Assembly: GCA_958449715.1 (NCBI GenBank)
Contig: CAUDIU010000047.1
Span: forward strand, 1-13,077
Direction of reading: 5' to 3'
DNA: 13,077 bases
Source of the DNA: an uncultured Clostridium sp.
Lineage (GTDB): Bacteria > Cyanobacteriota > Vampirovibrionia > Gastranaerophilales > Gastranaerophilaceae
The notes under the pieces were generated by a model. That model did not search any database. It worked only from the letters and a program-made list of their open reading frames with translations, and was not told the DNA's origin. Positions 6,136 through 13,077 of the stretch are shown in pieces. A program made the translations under genes and the position numbers. Each line of letters opens with the position of its first letter. Position 1 is the stretch's first letter.

Positions 6136-7086
6136 CTATTTATTTAAACCTGCACTATTTAAAATTAATTGTACCAAATTATCATAATTTATATCCATAG
6201 CAGCAGCCTGAGCAGGCAAATCACTAACAGTTGTCATTCCAGGGCTTGTATTTATCTCTAGAAGATATGGAATATCATCTTTCATCATAAAATCAATTCT
6301 TGAAACACTTCTACAACCAGCTGTTTCAAATGCATCTACAGCAGCTTTTTTTACTCTCTTAGTTACTTCCTCAGAAAGTCTTGCAGGACAGATAAATTCA
6401 GACATTCCTTGAGTATATTTTGCCTCAAAATCATACCATTCAGTCTTAGGTCTAATTTCTAAAATTTCTGTAGCAAAAGGTTCTCCATTACATTCTAAGA
6501 CTCCAACTGTAACAAAAAATCCATCAATAAATTCTTCAATTAGAACATCATCATTATATTTTACTGCAACATCATAAGCAGCCTGTAAATCTTCTTTTTT
6601 ATCAACTTTTGTCATACCAAAGCTTGATCCCTCACTTACTGGTTTAACAAAAAGCGGATAAGTTAAATTCTTAGTTTTTTCAAATAAATCATCACCTTTT
6701 CTTACGAAAGCTGATTTTGCCATAATTATATCTGGGTTAGTAGATAAAATTCTTTTAGTGAATTCTTTGTTCATACACAAAGAACTTGCCATAACTCCAC
6801 ATCCTGTATATGGAATTTTTAAGATTTCTAAAATACCTTGAATACAACCATCTTCACCGTATTTCCCATGAAGAGCGTTAAATGCATAATCATAATTGCC
6901 TTCTTTTAATTTCAAAGCAATATCCTGATCTACAACAACCATTTCAGAATTTTTATATCCTAGTCTTTGCAATGCGTCAAAACAACCTTTTCCAGAACGC
7001 ATAGAAACTTCTGCTTCAGAAGACATTCCCCCGCAAAGAACTGCGATTTTTGCGTTTTTATCTATAACATTTTTAATTTCTTGCAT
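6136..7086 (-). CDS. ddl: D-alanine--D-alanine ligase
   Basis: The 316-residue ATP-grasp enzyme joins two D-Ala for the peptidoglycan stem peptide. By comparison with E. coli DdlB, the triad Glu15/Ser150/Tyr216 corresponds to Glu24 (SSEAEVS), Ser154 (EGSSFG) and Tyr218 (WYDFEAKY). Arg263 and Asp265 in SRIDFM and Glu277/Asn279 in LEINTSPGMT complete the Mg-ATP site. LHGKYGEDG (72-80) is also present. The Tyr in the omega loop fits D-Ala-D-Ala and not a D-lactate or D-serine ligase of the Van type. The ATG at 7086 lies 25 bases inside murB, with AGAGG eight bases upstream in the murB coding sequence, so translation is probably coupled. ftsQ starts immediately after the stop. Confidence 0.97.
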   Translation of the reverse strand: MQEIKNVIDKNAKIAVLCGGMSSEAEVSMRSGKGCFDALQRLGYKNSEMVVVDQDIALKLKEGNYDYAFNALHGKYGEDGCIQGILEILKIPYTGCGVMASSLCMNKEFTKRILSTNPDIIMAKSAFVRKGDDLFEKTKNLTYPLFVKPVSEGSSFGMTKVDKKEDLQAAYDVAVKYNDDVLIEEFIDGFFVTVGVLECNGEPFATEILEIRPKTEWYDFEAKYTQGMSEFICPARLSEEVTKRVKKAAVDAFETAGCRSVSRIDFMMKDDIPYLLEINTSPGMTTVSDLPAQAAAMDINYDNLVQLILNSAGLNK

Positions 7087-7952
7087 ATCATAACCTCTTC
7101 TTCATTATTTCCACCAAGGAATCTTACCTCAGGTTTTAATTCTATATTAAACATTTCTTTTACTTTTGAATACATTTCATTCATAAGACGCAAAACATCT
7201 AAAGATGTCCCATTGCCATCATTTATGATAAAGTTAGCATGATTTTCCCAAACTCTTACCCCGCCTGACGCCATACCTTTAACACCTGCTTCATCAAGCA
7301 ATCTACCTGCTGAATCTCCTTGAGGATTTCTAAAAGTACTTCCACAATTAGGCAAAGTCAAGGCTGGCTGTTTATTCTGTCTAAAAGAAAGATTTTCATT
7401 CATTTTTTCTTGTATAGATTCTTTATTTGAAGGAGTCAATTCAAATTCTGCTTCAAGAACAGAATAAGGCTTTCTTTGACAAATTGAAGTCCTATAACTG
7501 AATTCTAATTCTTCATTAGACAATGAAATAATACCTTTTTCAGGACAAAAAACTTTTGCAGACTTCAAAACATCAGCAATCATCTGTCCATGGGCACCTG
7601 CATTCATAAAAACTTCTCCACCAACAGAACCAGGAAAAGCTATCATAAATTCTAAACCACTTAAATTATTTTCCAAAGCCAGTTTGGATAATTTTGTACC
7701 TCGAACTCCAGCTCCAGCAATAACTCTGTTGCCGTTAAAACTAATATTATCCATCTTTTTAGTACAAATTACAGCGCCATTATAACCGTCTGAGGACACC
7801 AAAATATTGGATAAATTTCCAGCAACAAAAGCATCTGGTTCTTTAGACTTAATTTCAATAAACTCCTCAATATTAGTCGGGAAATACATTCTAGCAATCT
7901 GTCCGCCAATCTTAAAAGAAGTTAAATTTTTAATGTCAAAATTAATGTCCAA
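7062..7952 (-). CDS. murB: UDP-N-acetylenolpyruvoylglucosamine reductase
   Basis: The 296-residue FAD enzyme reduces enolpyruvyl-UDP-GlcNAc to UDP-MurNAc. Motifs in order: LTSFKIGG (10-17), FAD loop GNLSNILVSSDG (45-56), PGSVGGEVFMNAGAHGQ (107-123), YRTS with Arg154, CGSTFRNP with Ser205 as proton donor, GVKGMASGGV, HANFIIN (238-244) and PEVRFLG with Glu275. The length and absent insertion place it with type II MurB. The FAD loop reads GNLSN where GxGSN is usual, a mild variation. The start is a TTG at 7952, preceded by GAGGTGG seven bases upstream, and overlaps the end of murC by 11 bases. The last residues run 25 bases into ddl. Both overlaps point to coupled translation. Confidence 0.96.
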   Translation of the reverse strand: MDINFDIKNLTSFKIGGQIARMYFPTNIEEFIEIKSKEPDAFVAGNLSNILVSSDGYNGAVICTKKMDNISFNGNRVIAGAGVRGTKLSKLALENNLSGLEFMIAFPGSVGGEVFMNAGAHGQMIADVLKSAKVFCPEKGIISLSNEELEFSYRTSICQRKPYSVLEAEFELTPSNKESIQEKMNENLSFRQNKQPALTLPNCGSTFRNPQGDSAGRLLDEAGVKGMASGGVRVWENHANFIINDGNGTSLDVLRLMNEMYSKVKEMFNIELKPEVRFLGGNNEEEVMICKKLKML

Positions 7953-9321
7953 TACTTGCCACCTCTTTATTTTGAACCAATAATTCTTTGCTTAAATTTG
8001 TAATAGTACCGGCACCAAGTCCAATTACAACATCATTTTCTTTTAATTCTGGATAAAGTTTTTGAGCGACATCAGCAATTGAACCTCCAATATATTCACA
8101 AGGGATATCAATGTGTTCTGCTAATTCCTTTGCAAATTTTTCAGAATTTACACCTTCTATTTCATCTTCAGAAGCAGCGTATACATCTGTCACAACAACT
8201 TTATCTACTCCTTGGAAAGCACCTAAAAATTCATTCCATAAATTTTTTAGTCTTGTATATCTGTGAGGTTGGAATACAGCAATAACTCTTTTATCATTCA
8301 TTCCCTCTGCAGAAGAAAGAGTTGCCTTAATTTCAGTTGGATGATGCGCATAATCATCATATACAGTTACTCCATCAAATTCTGCAACTTTTTGAAATCT
8401 TCTGCCCATTCCAGAAAATGTTGCGAAATGAGGTTTTACAAGATTTACATCTACCCCTGCTTGATGCAAACTTGCAAGAACTGATAAAGCATTATAAACA
8501 TTATGTTTTCCGCGTAAAATTATTGTTAAATCAGTTAAAAATTCATTTTTATAATAAACATCAAATGTCGTACAATCAGACATAAAACGAACATTTCTAG
8601 CTGTATAATCAGCATCTTCCATTCCAAATGTCAATGTTTTATGACTATGAAGACTCATTGTAGCCTTACAATCTTTATTTACTAGAACAATTGAATTTTC
8701 TGGGATATTTGAAATAAATTTCTCAAAAGTTTCTAAAATAGACTTCAATCCGTCTTTATAAAAATCAAGATGATCAGGCTCCAAATTATTTATAACACAT
8801 ACATTTGGAGCATATTTTACAATTGTACCATCACTTTCATCTAATTCTGCTGCAAAATATTTTCCATCTTGAGAATGAGCATTTATACCTAATTCCGGAA
8901 TAATTCCTCCAACAACAAATGACGGTTTCAATCCAGCTTTTTCCATTACATATGAAGAAAGTCCACTTGTTGTAGTTTTACCGTGAGTACCAGAATAACC
9001 TAAGAAAAATTTACCCCATCTTGATATTTCAGCCAATATATCTGAACGATGATAAACTTTTAAGCCTAATTCTCTTGCTCTTACCATTTCAGGATTATTT
9101 TCTCTAATCGCAGTACTTGCTACAACAACAGCATCAGATGGAACATTTTCTTTTTTCTGTCCAATATATACTGTTGCACCTAATTTTCTTAATTTATCTA
9201 TATATTTACTATCCACAATATCAGAGCCTGAAACTTCGCATCCGTTTTCCAACAAATACTTTGCAAGCCCACTCATTCCTACACCGCCAATAGCGATAAA
9301 ATAATATTTCTTCTTTTCCAA
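7942..9321 (-). CDS. murC: UDP-N-acetylmuramate--L-alanine ligase
   Basis: The 459-residue Mur ligase adds L-Ala to UDP-MurNAc. It shows the Rossmann start IAIGGVGMSG (9-18), ATP loop GTHGKTT (111-117), AELDESDGT (158-166), NNLEPDHLDFY (178-188), GKHNVYNALS (271-280), GMGRRFQ (304-310), DDYAHHPTEI (322-331) and FQPHRYTRL (350-358). These are the MurC and not MurD/E/F signatures. The start is a TTG at 9321: an in-frame stop lies about six codons upstream, and the Rossmann strand begins at residue 6, so no other start fits. The ribosome site is weak (AGGG, eight bases away). It is the first gene of murC-murB-ddl-ftsQ-nadE. Confidence 0.97.
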   Translation of the reverse strand: MEKKKYYFIAIGGVGMSGLAKYLLENGCEVSGSDIVDSKYIDKLRKLGATVYIGQKKENVPSDAVVVASTAIRENNPEMVRARELGLKVYHRSDILAEISRWGKFFLGYSGTHGKTTTSGLSSYVMEKAGLKPSFVVGGIIPELGINAHSQDGKYFAAELDESDGTIVKYAPNVCVINNLEPDHLDFYKDGLKSILETFEKFISNIPENSIVLVNKDCKATMSLHSHKTLTFGMEDADYTARNVRFMSDCTTFDVYYKNEFLTDLTIILRGKHNVYNALSVLASLHQAGVDVNLVKPHFATFSGMGRRFQKVAEFDGVTVYDDYAHHPTEIKATLSSAEGMNDKRVIAVFQPHRYTRLKNLWNEFLGAFQGVDKVVVTDVYAASEDEIEGVNSEKFAKELAEHIDIPCEYIGGSIADVAQKLYPELKENDVVIGLGAGTITNLSKELLVQNKEVASIGH

Positions 9322-9448
9322 AGTTCTATCCCTAAATTAATCTTATATAACAATTTAATTATAATACAAAAACTTTTAAGATTAAATTAAAAAAATATAA
9401 ATATACAAATTTTAGCAAATTTTAAAATTTACAGTTTTTACAAAAAAT
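9322..9448. promoter_or_regulatory. AT-rich divergent intergenic region between murC and the GNAT-like pair
   Basis: This 127-base gap carries both outward promoters. For murC, TATAAT on the minus strand (9358-9363) with a poor -35 TTTAAT (9381-9386) at 17 bases gives a start near 9351. For the plus-strand pair, TATAAA at 9396-9401 is a possible -10 without a clear -35. A direct repeat CAAATTTTA occurs at 9406-9414 and 9416-9424. No Shine-Dalgarno precedes the ATG at 9449. Confidence 0.5.
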
Positions 9449-10033
9449 ATGATTAATAACAATTATTTCAGACCAATAAATTATAAAAGAAAACAATTGC
9501 CAGAAACTCTATTTTATAAAATTAATAGGGGAAGTGAAGAATATGGAACCCCTTATGAACATTATATTGCTTTTAACAAAAAAGGAAAATTAATCGGCAT
9601 AGTTGATGGGACAATGGAAACAATACATCCATTAGTCGGTTCTCCATTTTTCCCAGGATTTAAAAAATTTAAATCTTTCTATGTTTATTATCTAAGATCT
9701 CACGAACACAATTTCGGTAATAAATTACTAGATTTTGTCCAAAATGTAAGCAAAAAGAATGGCGGAGAAGGTCGGTTTCATTTAATAGCTAGTGATGCAT
9801 ACAACCCTAAAAAACCTCCTCATATTTTTTATAGAAAATATGGTATGAATTCTTTATACACTGATATTATTAAAAATATAGACAGACATATCAAAGGAAA
9901 ACTTTCACTTGAAGACATAGATACAATAGATATCCCAATGTACTTTATTCCAGAAGAAATAAATAAACAAAAAAGTAACACAAAATATCTTCCTAAAATT
10001 ATAAATAAAATAATTTCAATTATAAAAAAATAA
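9449..10033 (+). CDS. GNAT-like acetyltransferase family protein, copy 1
   Basis: The 194-residue product looks like a divergent GNAT fold. FYVYYLRSHEHNFGNKLLDFV (77-97, split as strand, turn and helix) occupies the acetyl-CoA loop and helix position, HLIAS (111-115) the next strand, and PHIFYRKYGM (124-133) the usual motif B. The pyrophosphate-loop glycines are poor (HEHNFGN, one Gly), so CoA binding may be weakened. PMYFIPEE (163-170) is shared with the next gene. The C-terminus is a basic amphipathic tail (YLPKIINKIISIIKK). Substrate unknown. No Shine-Dalgarno is visible; the leader is A/T only, unlike the neighbours. Copy 2 follows after 8 bases, so the two form one unit. Confidence 0.72.
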   Translation: MINNNYFRPINYKRKQLPETLFYKINRGSEEYGTPYEHYIAFNKKGKLIGIVDGTMETIHPLVGSPFFPGFKKFKSFYVYYLRSHEHNFGNKLLDFVQNVSKKNGGEGRFHLIASDAYNPKKPPHIFYRKYGMNSLYTDIIKNIDRHIKGKLSLEDIDTIDIPMYFIPEEINKQKSNTKYLPKIINKIISIIKK

Positions 10034-10041
10034 ACAAAAAA

Positions 10042-10599
10042 ATGTTAAAGTTTCCACCAATAAAATACAAAATACCCCAAAATATTGTAACAAAAAAATT
10101 TGATTACAATCATCAAGTCTGGAATTATAAATTGTATGCATTTAAAGATAAGAATGCTTATGTTGCAGCTCTAATGAACGCACAAATAAGATTTTTAGAA
10201 CCTCACAACAAATATAATCCTACCTCAAAAGATATAAAATCTTTTTATATTTCTTTTATAAGATCATTTGATGAAGGCAAAGGTTACGGACTAAAAATGC
10301 TAAAATTGGCAAAAAATGAAAGCCAAAAGCAAGGTTGTAAAGGCTATATGCACTTATTAGCAACAAGCATATACAGTGAAAGAAAACACTCCCCGCATAG
10401 AATGTACAGACGATTTGGATTTTCTTCAATAGATAATGAAAAATTAAAAATTATAGATAAATGGATAAAAACAAACAAAACGCCAAGCTGGATTTCACTA
10501 GAAACCACTCCAATGTATTATCACCCAAAAGAAAAACAGCCTAATTATAAAATTAGACTGTTTAACATATTTAATAAAATTAAAAAGCTGTTTACTTAA
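10042..10599 (+). CDS. GNAT-like acetyltransferase family protein, copy 2
   Basis: The 185-residue product is a diverged paralogue of the preceding gene. FYISFIRS (68-75) and the more orthodox loop DEGKGYGLKML (77-87) precede HLLATS (104-109) and PHRMYRRFGFSS (118-129). The (Q/R)xxGxG-like glycine loop is better kept here than in copy 1, so this copy is the likelier active enzyme. TTPMYYHPKE (155-164) is shared, and the C-terminus is again a basic amphipathic tail (LFNIFNKIKKLF). Substrate and role are unknown. The ATG has only A-rich sequence upstream. The last 8 bases overlap the end of leuS on the other strand, and codons 165-174 contain the probable leuS terminator. No own plus-strand terminator is evident. 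Confidence 0.78.
   Translation: MLKFPPIKYKIPQNIVTKKFDYNHQVWNYKLYAFKDKNAYVAALMNAQIRFLEPHNKYNPTSKDIKSFYISFIRSFDEGKGYGLKMLKLAKNESQKQGCKGYMHLLATSIYSERKHSPHRMYRRFGFSSIDNEKLKIIDKWIKTNKTPSWISLETTPMYYHPKEKQPNYKIRLFNIFNKIKKLFT
10527..10563 (-). terminator. Probable leuS terminator inside the convergent GNAT-like gene
   Basis: A 13-pair stem (10534-10546 with 10551-10563, loop of 4) is followed on the minus strand by TTTTTCTTTT, counting the last stem bases. Position 10540/10557 is C-A in plus RNA but G-U in minus RNA, so pairing is complete only in the leuS transcript. It begins 29 bases beyond the leuS stop. Confidence 0.75.
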
Positions 10600-13075
10600 C
10601 AACGATATTAACTAACTTTTTAGGTACAACAATTGTTTTTACAATAGTTTTACCCTGAGTTAATTCTTTTACTTTTTCGCTATTTAAAGCCAAAGCCTTC
10701 AACTCATCTTGAGACAATGCTTCATCAGCTTCAATTTTATCTTTTACTTTACCGTTGATTTGAACAACAAGAGTAATTGAGCTGGCTTTTGCTAAATTTT
10801 CATCCCATTTTGGCCATTCAACATCGTGAATAGAACCTTCAGCACCCAAATCATGCCAAGCCTCTTCTGTTAAATGAACTGCAACAGGTGACATTAATTT
10901 TATTAATGAAACAATTGCAAAGCTCAAAATATTCTTATCTTCATCATCTAATTCAGGCTTTTTATTCTGCCAATCATATATTGCATTGACAAGTTCTCTG
11001 TATTTTGAAATTACAGTATTAAACTGAAAATCATTAGAAATGTCATTTGTAATTCCTTTTATAGCCATATGAATTACACGGAGCAAGTCATCATTATCTT
11101 TTTTCTTCAATGAACCTGCTTTTAATTCAGGGTAATTCAATGAAATATTATCAGCATTAGAAGAAATTAATCTCCAAACTCTGTTAAGGAATTTATAACA
11201 ACCTTCTACGCCTGCATCAGACCAATCAAAGTCACGAGCTGGAGGTGAATCTGAAAGGATAAATAGTCTTGCAGTATCAGCTCCGTAATTTTCAAAGATT
11301 TCGTCAGGATCAACTGTATTTCCTTTAGACTTAGACATTTTTGAGCCGTCTTTTAATACCATACCTTGAGTTAATAGATTTTTAAACGGTTCATCAAAGT
11401 CAAGTAATCCTATATCTCTAAGAGCTTTTGTGAAAAATCTTGAATATAACAAGTGCAAAATAGCGTGTTCAATACCGCCAACATACTGATCAACAGGTAA
11501 CCATTTATTTACCTTATCTTTAGCAAACGGCATTTTATCATTTTTTGCATCTGAATATCTTAAATAATACCAGCTTGAACATACAAATGTATCCATTGTA
11601 TCAGTTTCACGTCTTGCAGGACCACCACAACAAGGACAAGTTGTATTCACAAAAGTTTTAGATGTTGTAATAGGAGATTTTCCTACAACAGAGAAATCAA
11701 CATCTTTCGGTAACAATACAGGAAGCTGATCTTCAGGCACAGGTTGAATACCGCATTTTTCGCAATATACAACAGGGATTGGAGCTCCCCAGTATCTTTG
11801 TCTTGAAACAAGCCAATCACGAAGTCTGTATTGAGTTTTAAATTCACCAAATCCGCCATCTACTGCTTTTTGAGTAATTGCTTTTTTAGCTTTTTCATTA
11901 CCCATACCATTAAATTCATTTGAATTTACTAAAACTCCAGGTTCAGTATAAGCAGCATCTTTGCAATCTGAAGGATTTTGAGAATCTTGAATTACAACCT
12001 TTAGTGGAAGATTATATTTCTTTGCGAAATCAAAATCTCTTGTATCGTGAGCAGGAACTGCCATAACAGCACCTGTACCATATTCAACTAAAGCATAATC
12101 TGCAGTCCATAGAGGGAATTTTTCACCAGTGAAAGGATTTATACAGTGAGTTCCTAAAGGTACACCAGTTTTCACTCTATCTGTAGATAATCTTTCGATT
12201 TCTGTCATCTTACGAGCGTTAGCACGATATGCCTCAACTGCCTCTTTATTTTCAGGAGTTGTTAACTCTTCAATATCTTTATATTCAGGAGCTACAACCA
12301 AATATGTAATACCATGTACAGTATCTGGGCGTGTTGTATATACAGGGACTTCTAAATCTTTTTCAACAACTTTAAATCTTAAAATTGCACCTTGAGATTT
12401 TCCAATCCAATTAGCCTGCATAGTTTTTACATTATCGCCCCAACCAGGCAATTTATCTAAGTCTTCTAGTAATACTTCTGCATAATCCGTAATCTTTAAG
12501 AACCATTGAGATAGATATTTTTTCTCAACAATATGATCACATCTCCAACACTTACCATCAATTACCTGTTCATTAGCAAGTACTGTTCCGCATTCTTCGC
12601 ACCAGTTAACAGCTGCTTCTTTTTTATATGCCAAACCTTTTTTATACAATTGCAAAAATAACCATTGAGTCCATTTATAATAATCAGGCTTGCAAGTTGT
12701 AACCTCTCTATCCCAATCATATGAAAGACCCAGCATTTTCAATTGCTTAGTCATATATGCAATATTTTCGTCTGTCCAATTTTCTGGATTAGCACCATGT
12801 TTCATCGCAGCATTTTCTGCAGGCAATCCGAAACTATCCCAACCCATTGGATGAAGGACATTATATCCATTCATCTTTTTGAAACGAGCAATTACATCGG
12901 TGATAGTGTAATTTCTAACGTGCCCCATATGAAGTTTTCCTGAAGGATATGGGAACATTGATAAGGCATAATATTTAGGTTTATCACTAGAATCAGGTGT
13001 TTTAAAAGTACCTTTTTCTTCCCAAATTTTTTGCCATTTTTTTTCTATTTCTTGCGGGAAATATGCATCTTTCAT
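10592..13075 (-). CDS. leuS: Leucyl-tRNA synthetase
   Basis: The 827-residue class I synthetase charges tRNA-Leu in the cytosol. HMGH is at 49-52 (the HIGH motif, after PYPSGKL) and KMSKS at 579-583. The zinc ribbon Cys159, Cys162, Cys176 and Cys179 is intact. The CP1 editing domain has TTRPDT at 247-252, with Thr252 in the same place as in E. coli LeuS, and AHDTRD around 342-347. A second Cys cluster (CEKCG and CPCCGG) is present, and the C-terminal domain has VVQINGKVKDKI. Length is normal for bacterial LeuS, so the gene is complete. The ATG at 13075 is two bases from the window edge, and its ribosome site is not visible. The end overlaps the convergent gene by 8 bases. Confidence 0.98.
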   Translation of the reverse strand: MKDAYFPQEIEKKWQKIWEEKGTFKTPDSSDKPKYYALSMFPYPSGKLHMGHVRNYTITDVIARFKKMNGYNVLHPMGWDSFGLPAENAAMKHGANPENWTDENIAYMTKQLKMLGLSYDWDREVTTCKPDYYKWTQWLFLQLYKKGLAYKKEAAVNWCEECGTVLANEQVIDGKCWRCDHIVEKKYLSQWFLKITDYAEVLLEDLDKLPGWGDNVKTMQANWIGKSQGAILRFKVVEKDLEVPVYTTRPDTVHGITYLVVAPEYKDIEELTTPENKEAVEAYRANARKMTEIERLSTDRVKTGVPLGTHCINPFTGEKFPLWTADYALVEYGTGAVMAVPAHDTRDFDFAKKYNLPLKVVIQDSQNPSDCKDAAYTEPGVLVNSNEFNGMGNEKAKKAITQKAVDGGFGEFKTQYRLRDWLVSRQRYWGAPIPVVYCEKCGIQPVPEDQLPVLLPKDVDFSVVGKSPITTSKTFVNTTCPCCGGPARRETDTMDTFVCSSWYYLRYSDAKNDKMPFAKDKVNKWLPVDQYVGGIEHAILHLLYSRFFTKALRDIGLLDFDEPFKNLLTQGMVLKDGSKMSKSKGNTVDPDEIFENYGADTARLFILSDSPPARDFDWSDAGVEGCYKFLNRVWRLISSNADNISLNYPELKAGSLKKKDNDDLLRVIHMAIKGITNDISNDFQFNTVISKYRELVNAIYDWQNKKPELDDEDKNILSFAIVSLIKLMSPVAVHLTEEAWHDLGAEGSIHDVEWPKWDENLAKASSITLVVQINGKVKDKIEADEALSQDELKALALNSEKVKELTQGKTIVKTIVVPKKLVNIVVK

Positions 13076-13077
13076 CT

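Noticed and set aside
6967..7242. Plus-strand 91-codon frame over the ddl/murB junction
   Set aside because: It is antisense to two conserved enzymes, without motifs or a ribosome site.
8079..8585. Several plus-strand frames inside murC
   Set aside because: They are antisense shadows of a conserved coding sequence, rich in His, Ile and Tyr as expected from its complement.
10600..10660. Plus-strand terminator for the GNAT-like pair just inside leuS
   Set aside because: Only a short ATTGT/ACAAT stem and a zero-loop palindrome are present, too weak to call.
12743..12943. Plus-strand 66-codon frame inside leuS
   Set aside because: It is antisense to the conserved catalytic region of leuS.

Overview
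The window reads as ordinary bacterial chromosome. It is low in GC, about one third by eye and not computed. Most genes carry Shine-Dalgarno sites, and stops are mainly TAA. The cell-wall cluster order murC-murB-ddl-ftsQ and a surface-type repeat protein suggest a diderm. The mix of a compact division/cell-wall operon, a Gly-rich small membrane protein, tandem divergent GNAT-like proteins and an S74-tailed repeat protein reminds me of gut Vampirovibrionia (Gastranaerophilales). That placement is an inference from memory and is not established by the sequence.

Left edge (1-963, + strand): the C-terminal 320 residues of a protein with YadA-type head repeats, followed by an S74 intramolecular-chaperone/autoprotease domain and a coiled coil. 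It meets yajQ (minus strand) tail to tail across two opposed terminators (974-1046). Next, all on the minus strand, come a 120-residue membrane-associated protein of unknown function, the rpmI-rplT ribosomal operon with its own promoter and a structured leader, and an MBL-fold hydrolase with its own promoter.

Centre (3793-9321, minus strand): a tightly packed operon transcribed murC, murB, ddl, ftsQ, nadE, ending in a long perfect hairpin. MurC and MurB make UDP-MurNAc-L-Ala precursors, Ddl supplies D-Ala-D-Ala, FtsQ is a divisome scaffold, and NadE makes NAD. The NadE N-terminal glutaminase domain is shortened and appears to lack all three catalytic residues.

Right side: two tandem plus-strand genes for related GNAT-like proteins (9449-10599), both without a visible Shine-Dalgarno. 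They run into leuS (10592-13075, minus strand), overlapping it by 8 bases at the 3' ends. The probable leuS terminator lies inside the second GNAT-like coding sequence.

No rRNA, tRNA, CRISPR, insertion sequence or complete prophage is visible. No gene-free stretch exceeds about 150 bases. The most interesting items are the NadE pseudo-glutaminase, the YadA-repeat/S74 protein, the paired GNAT-like genes and the overlapping terminator architecture.
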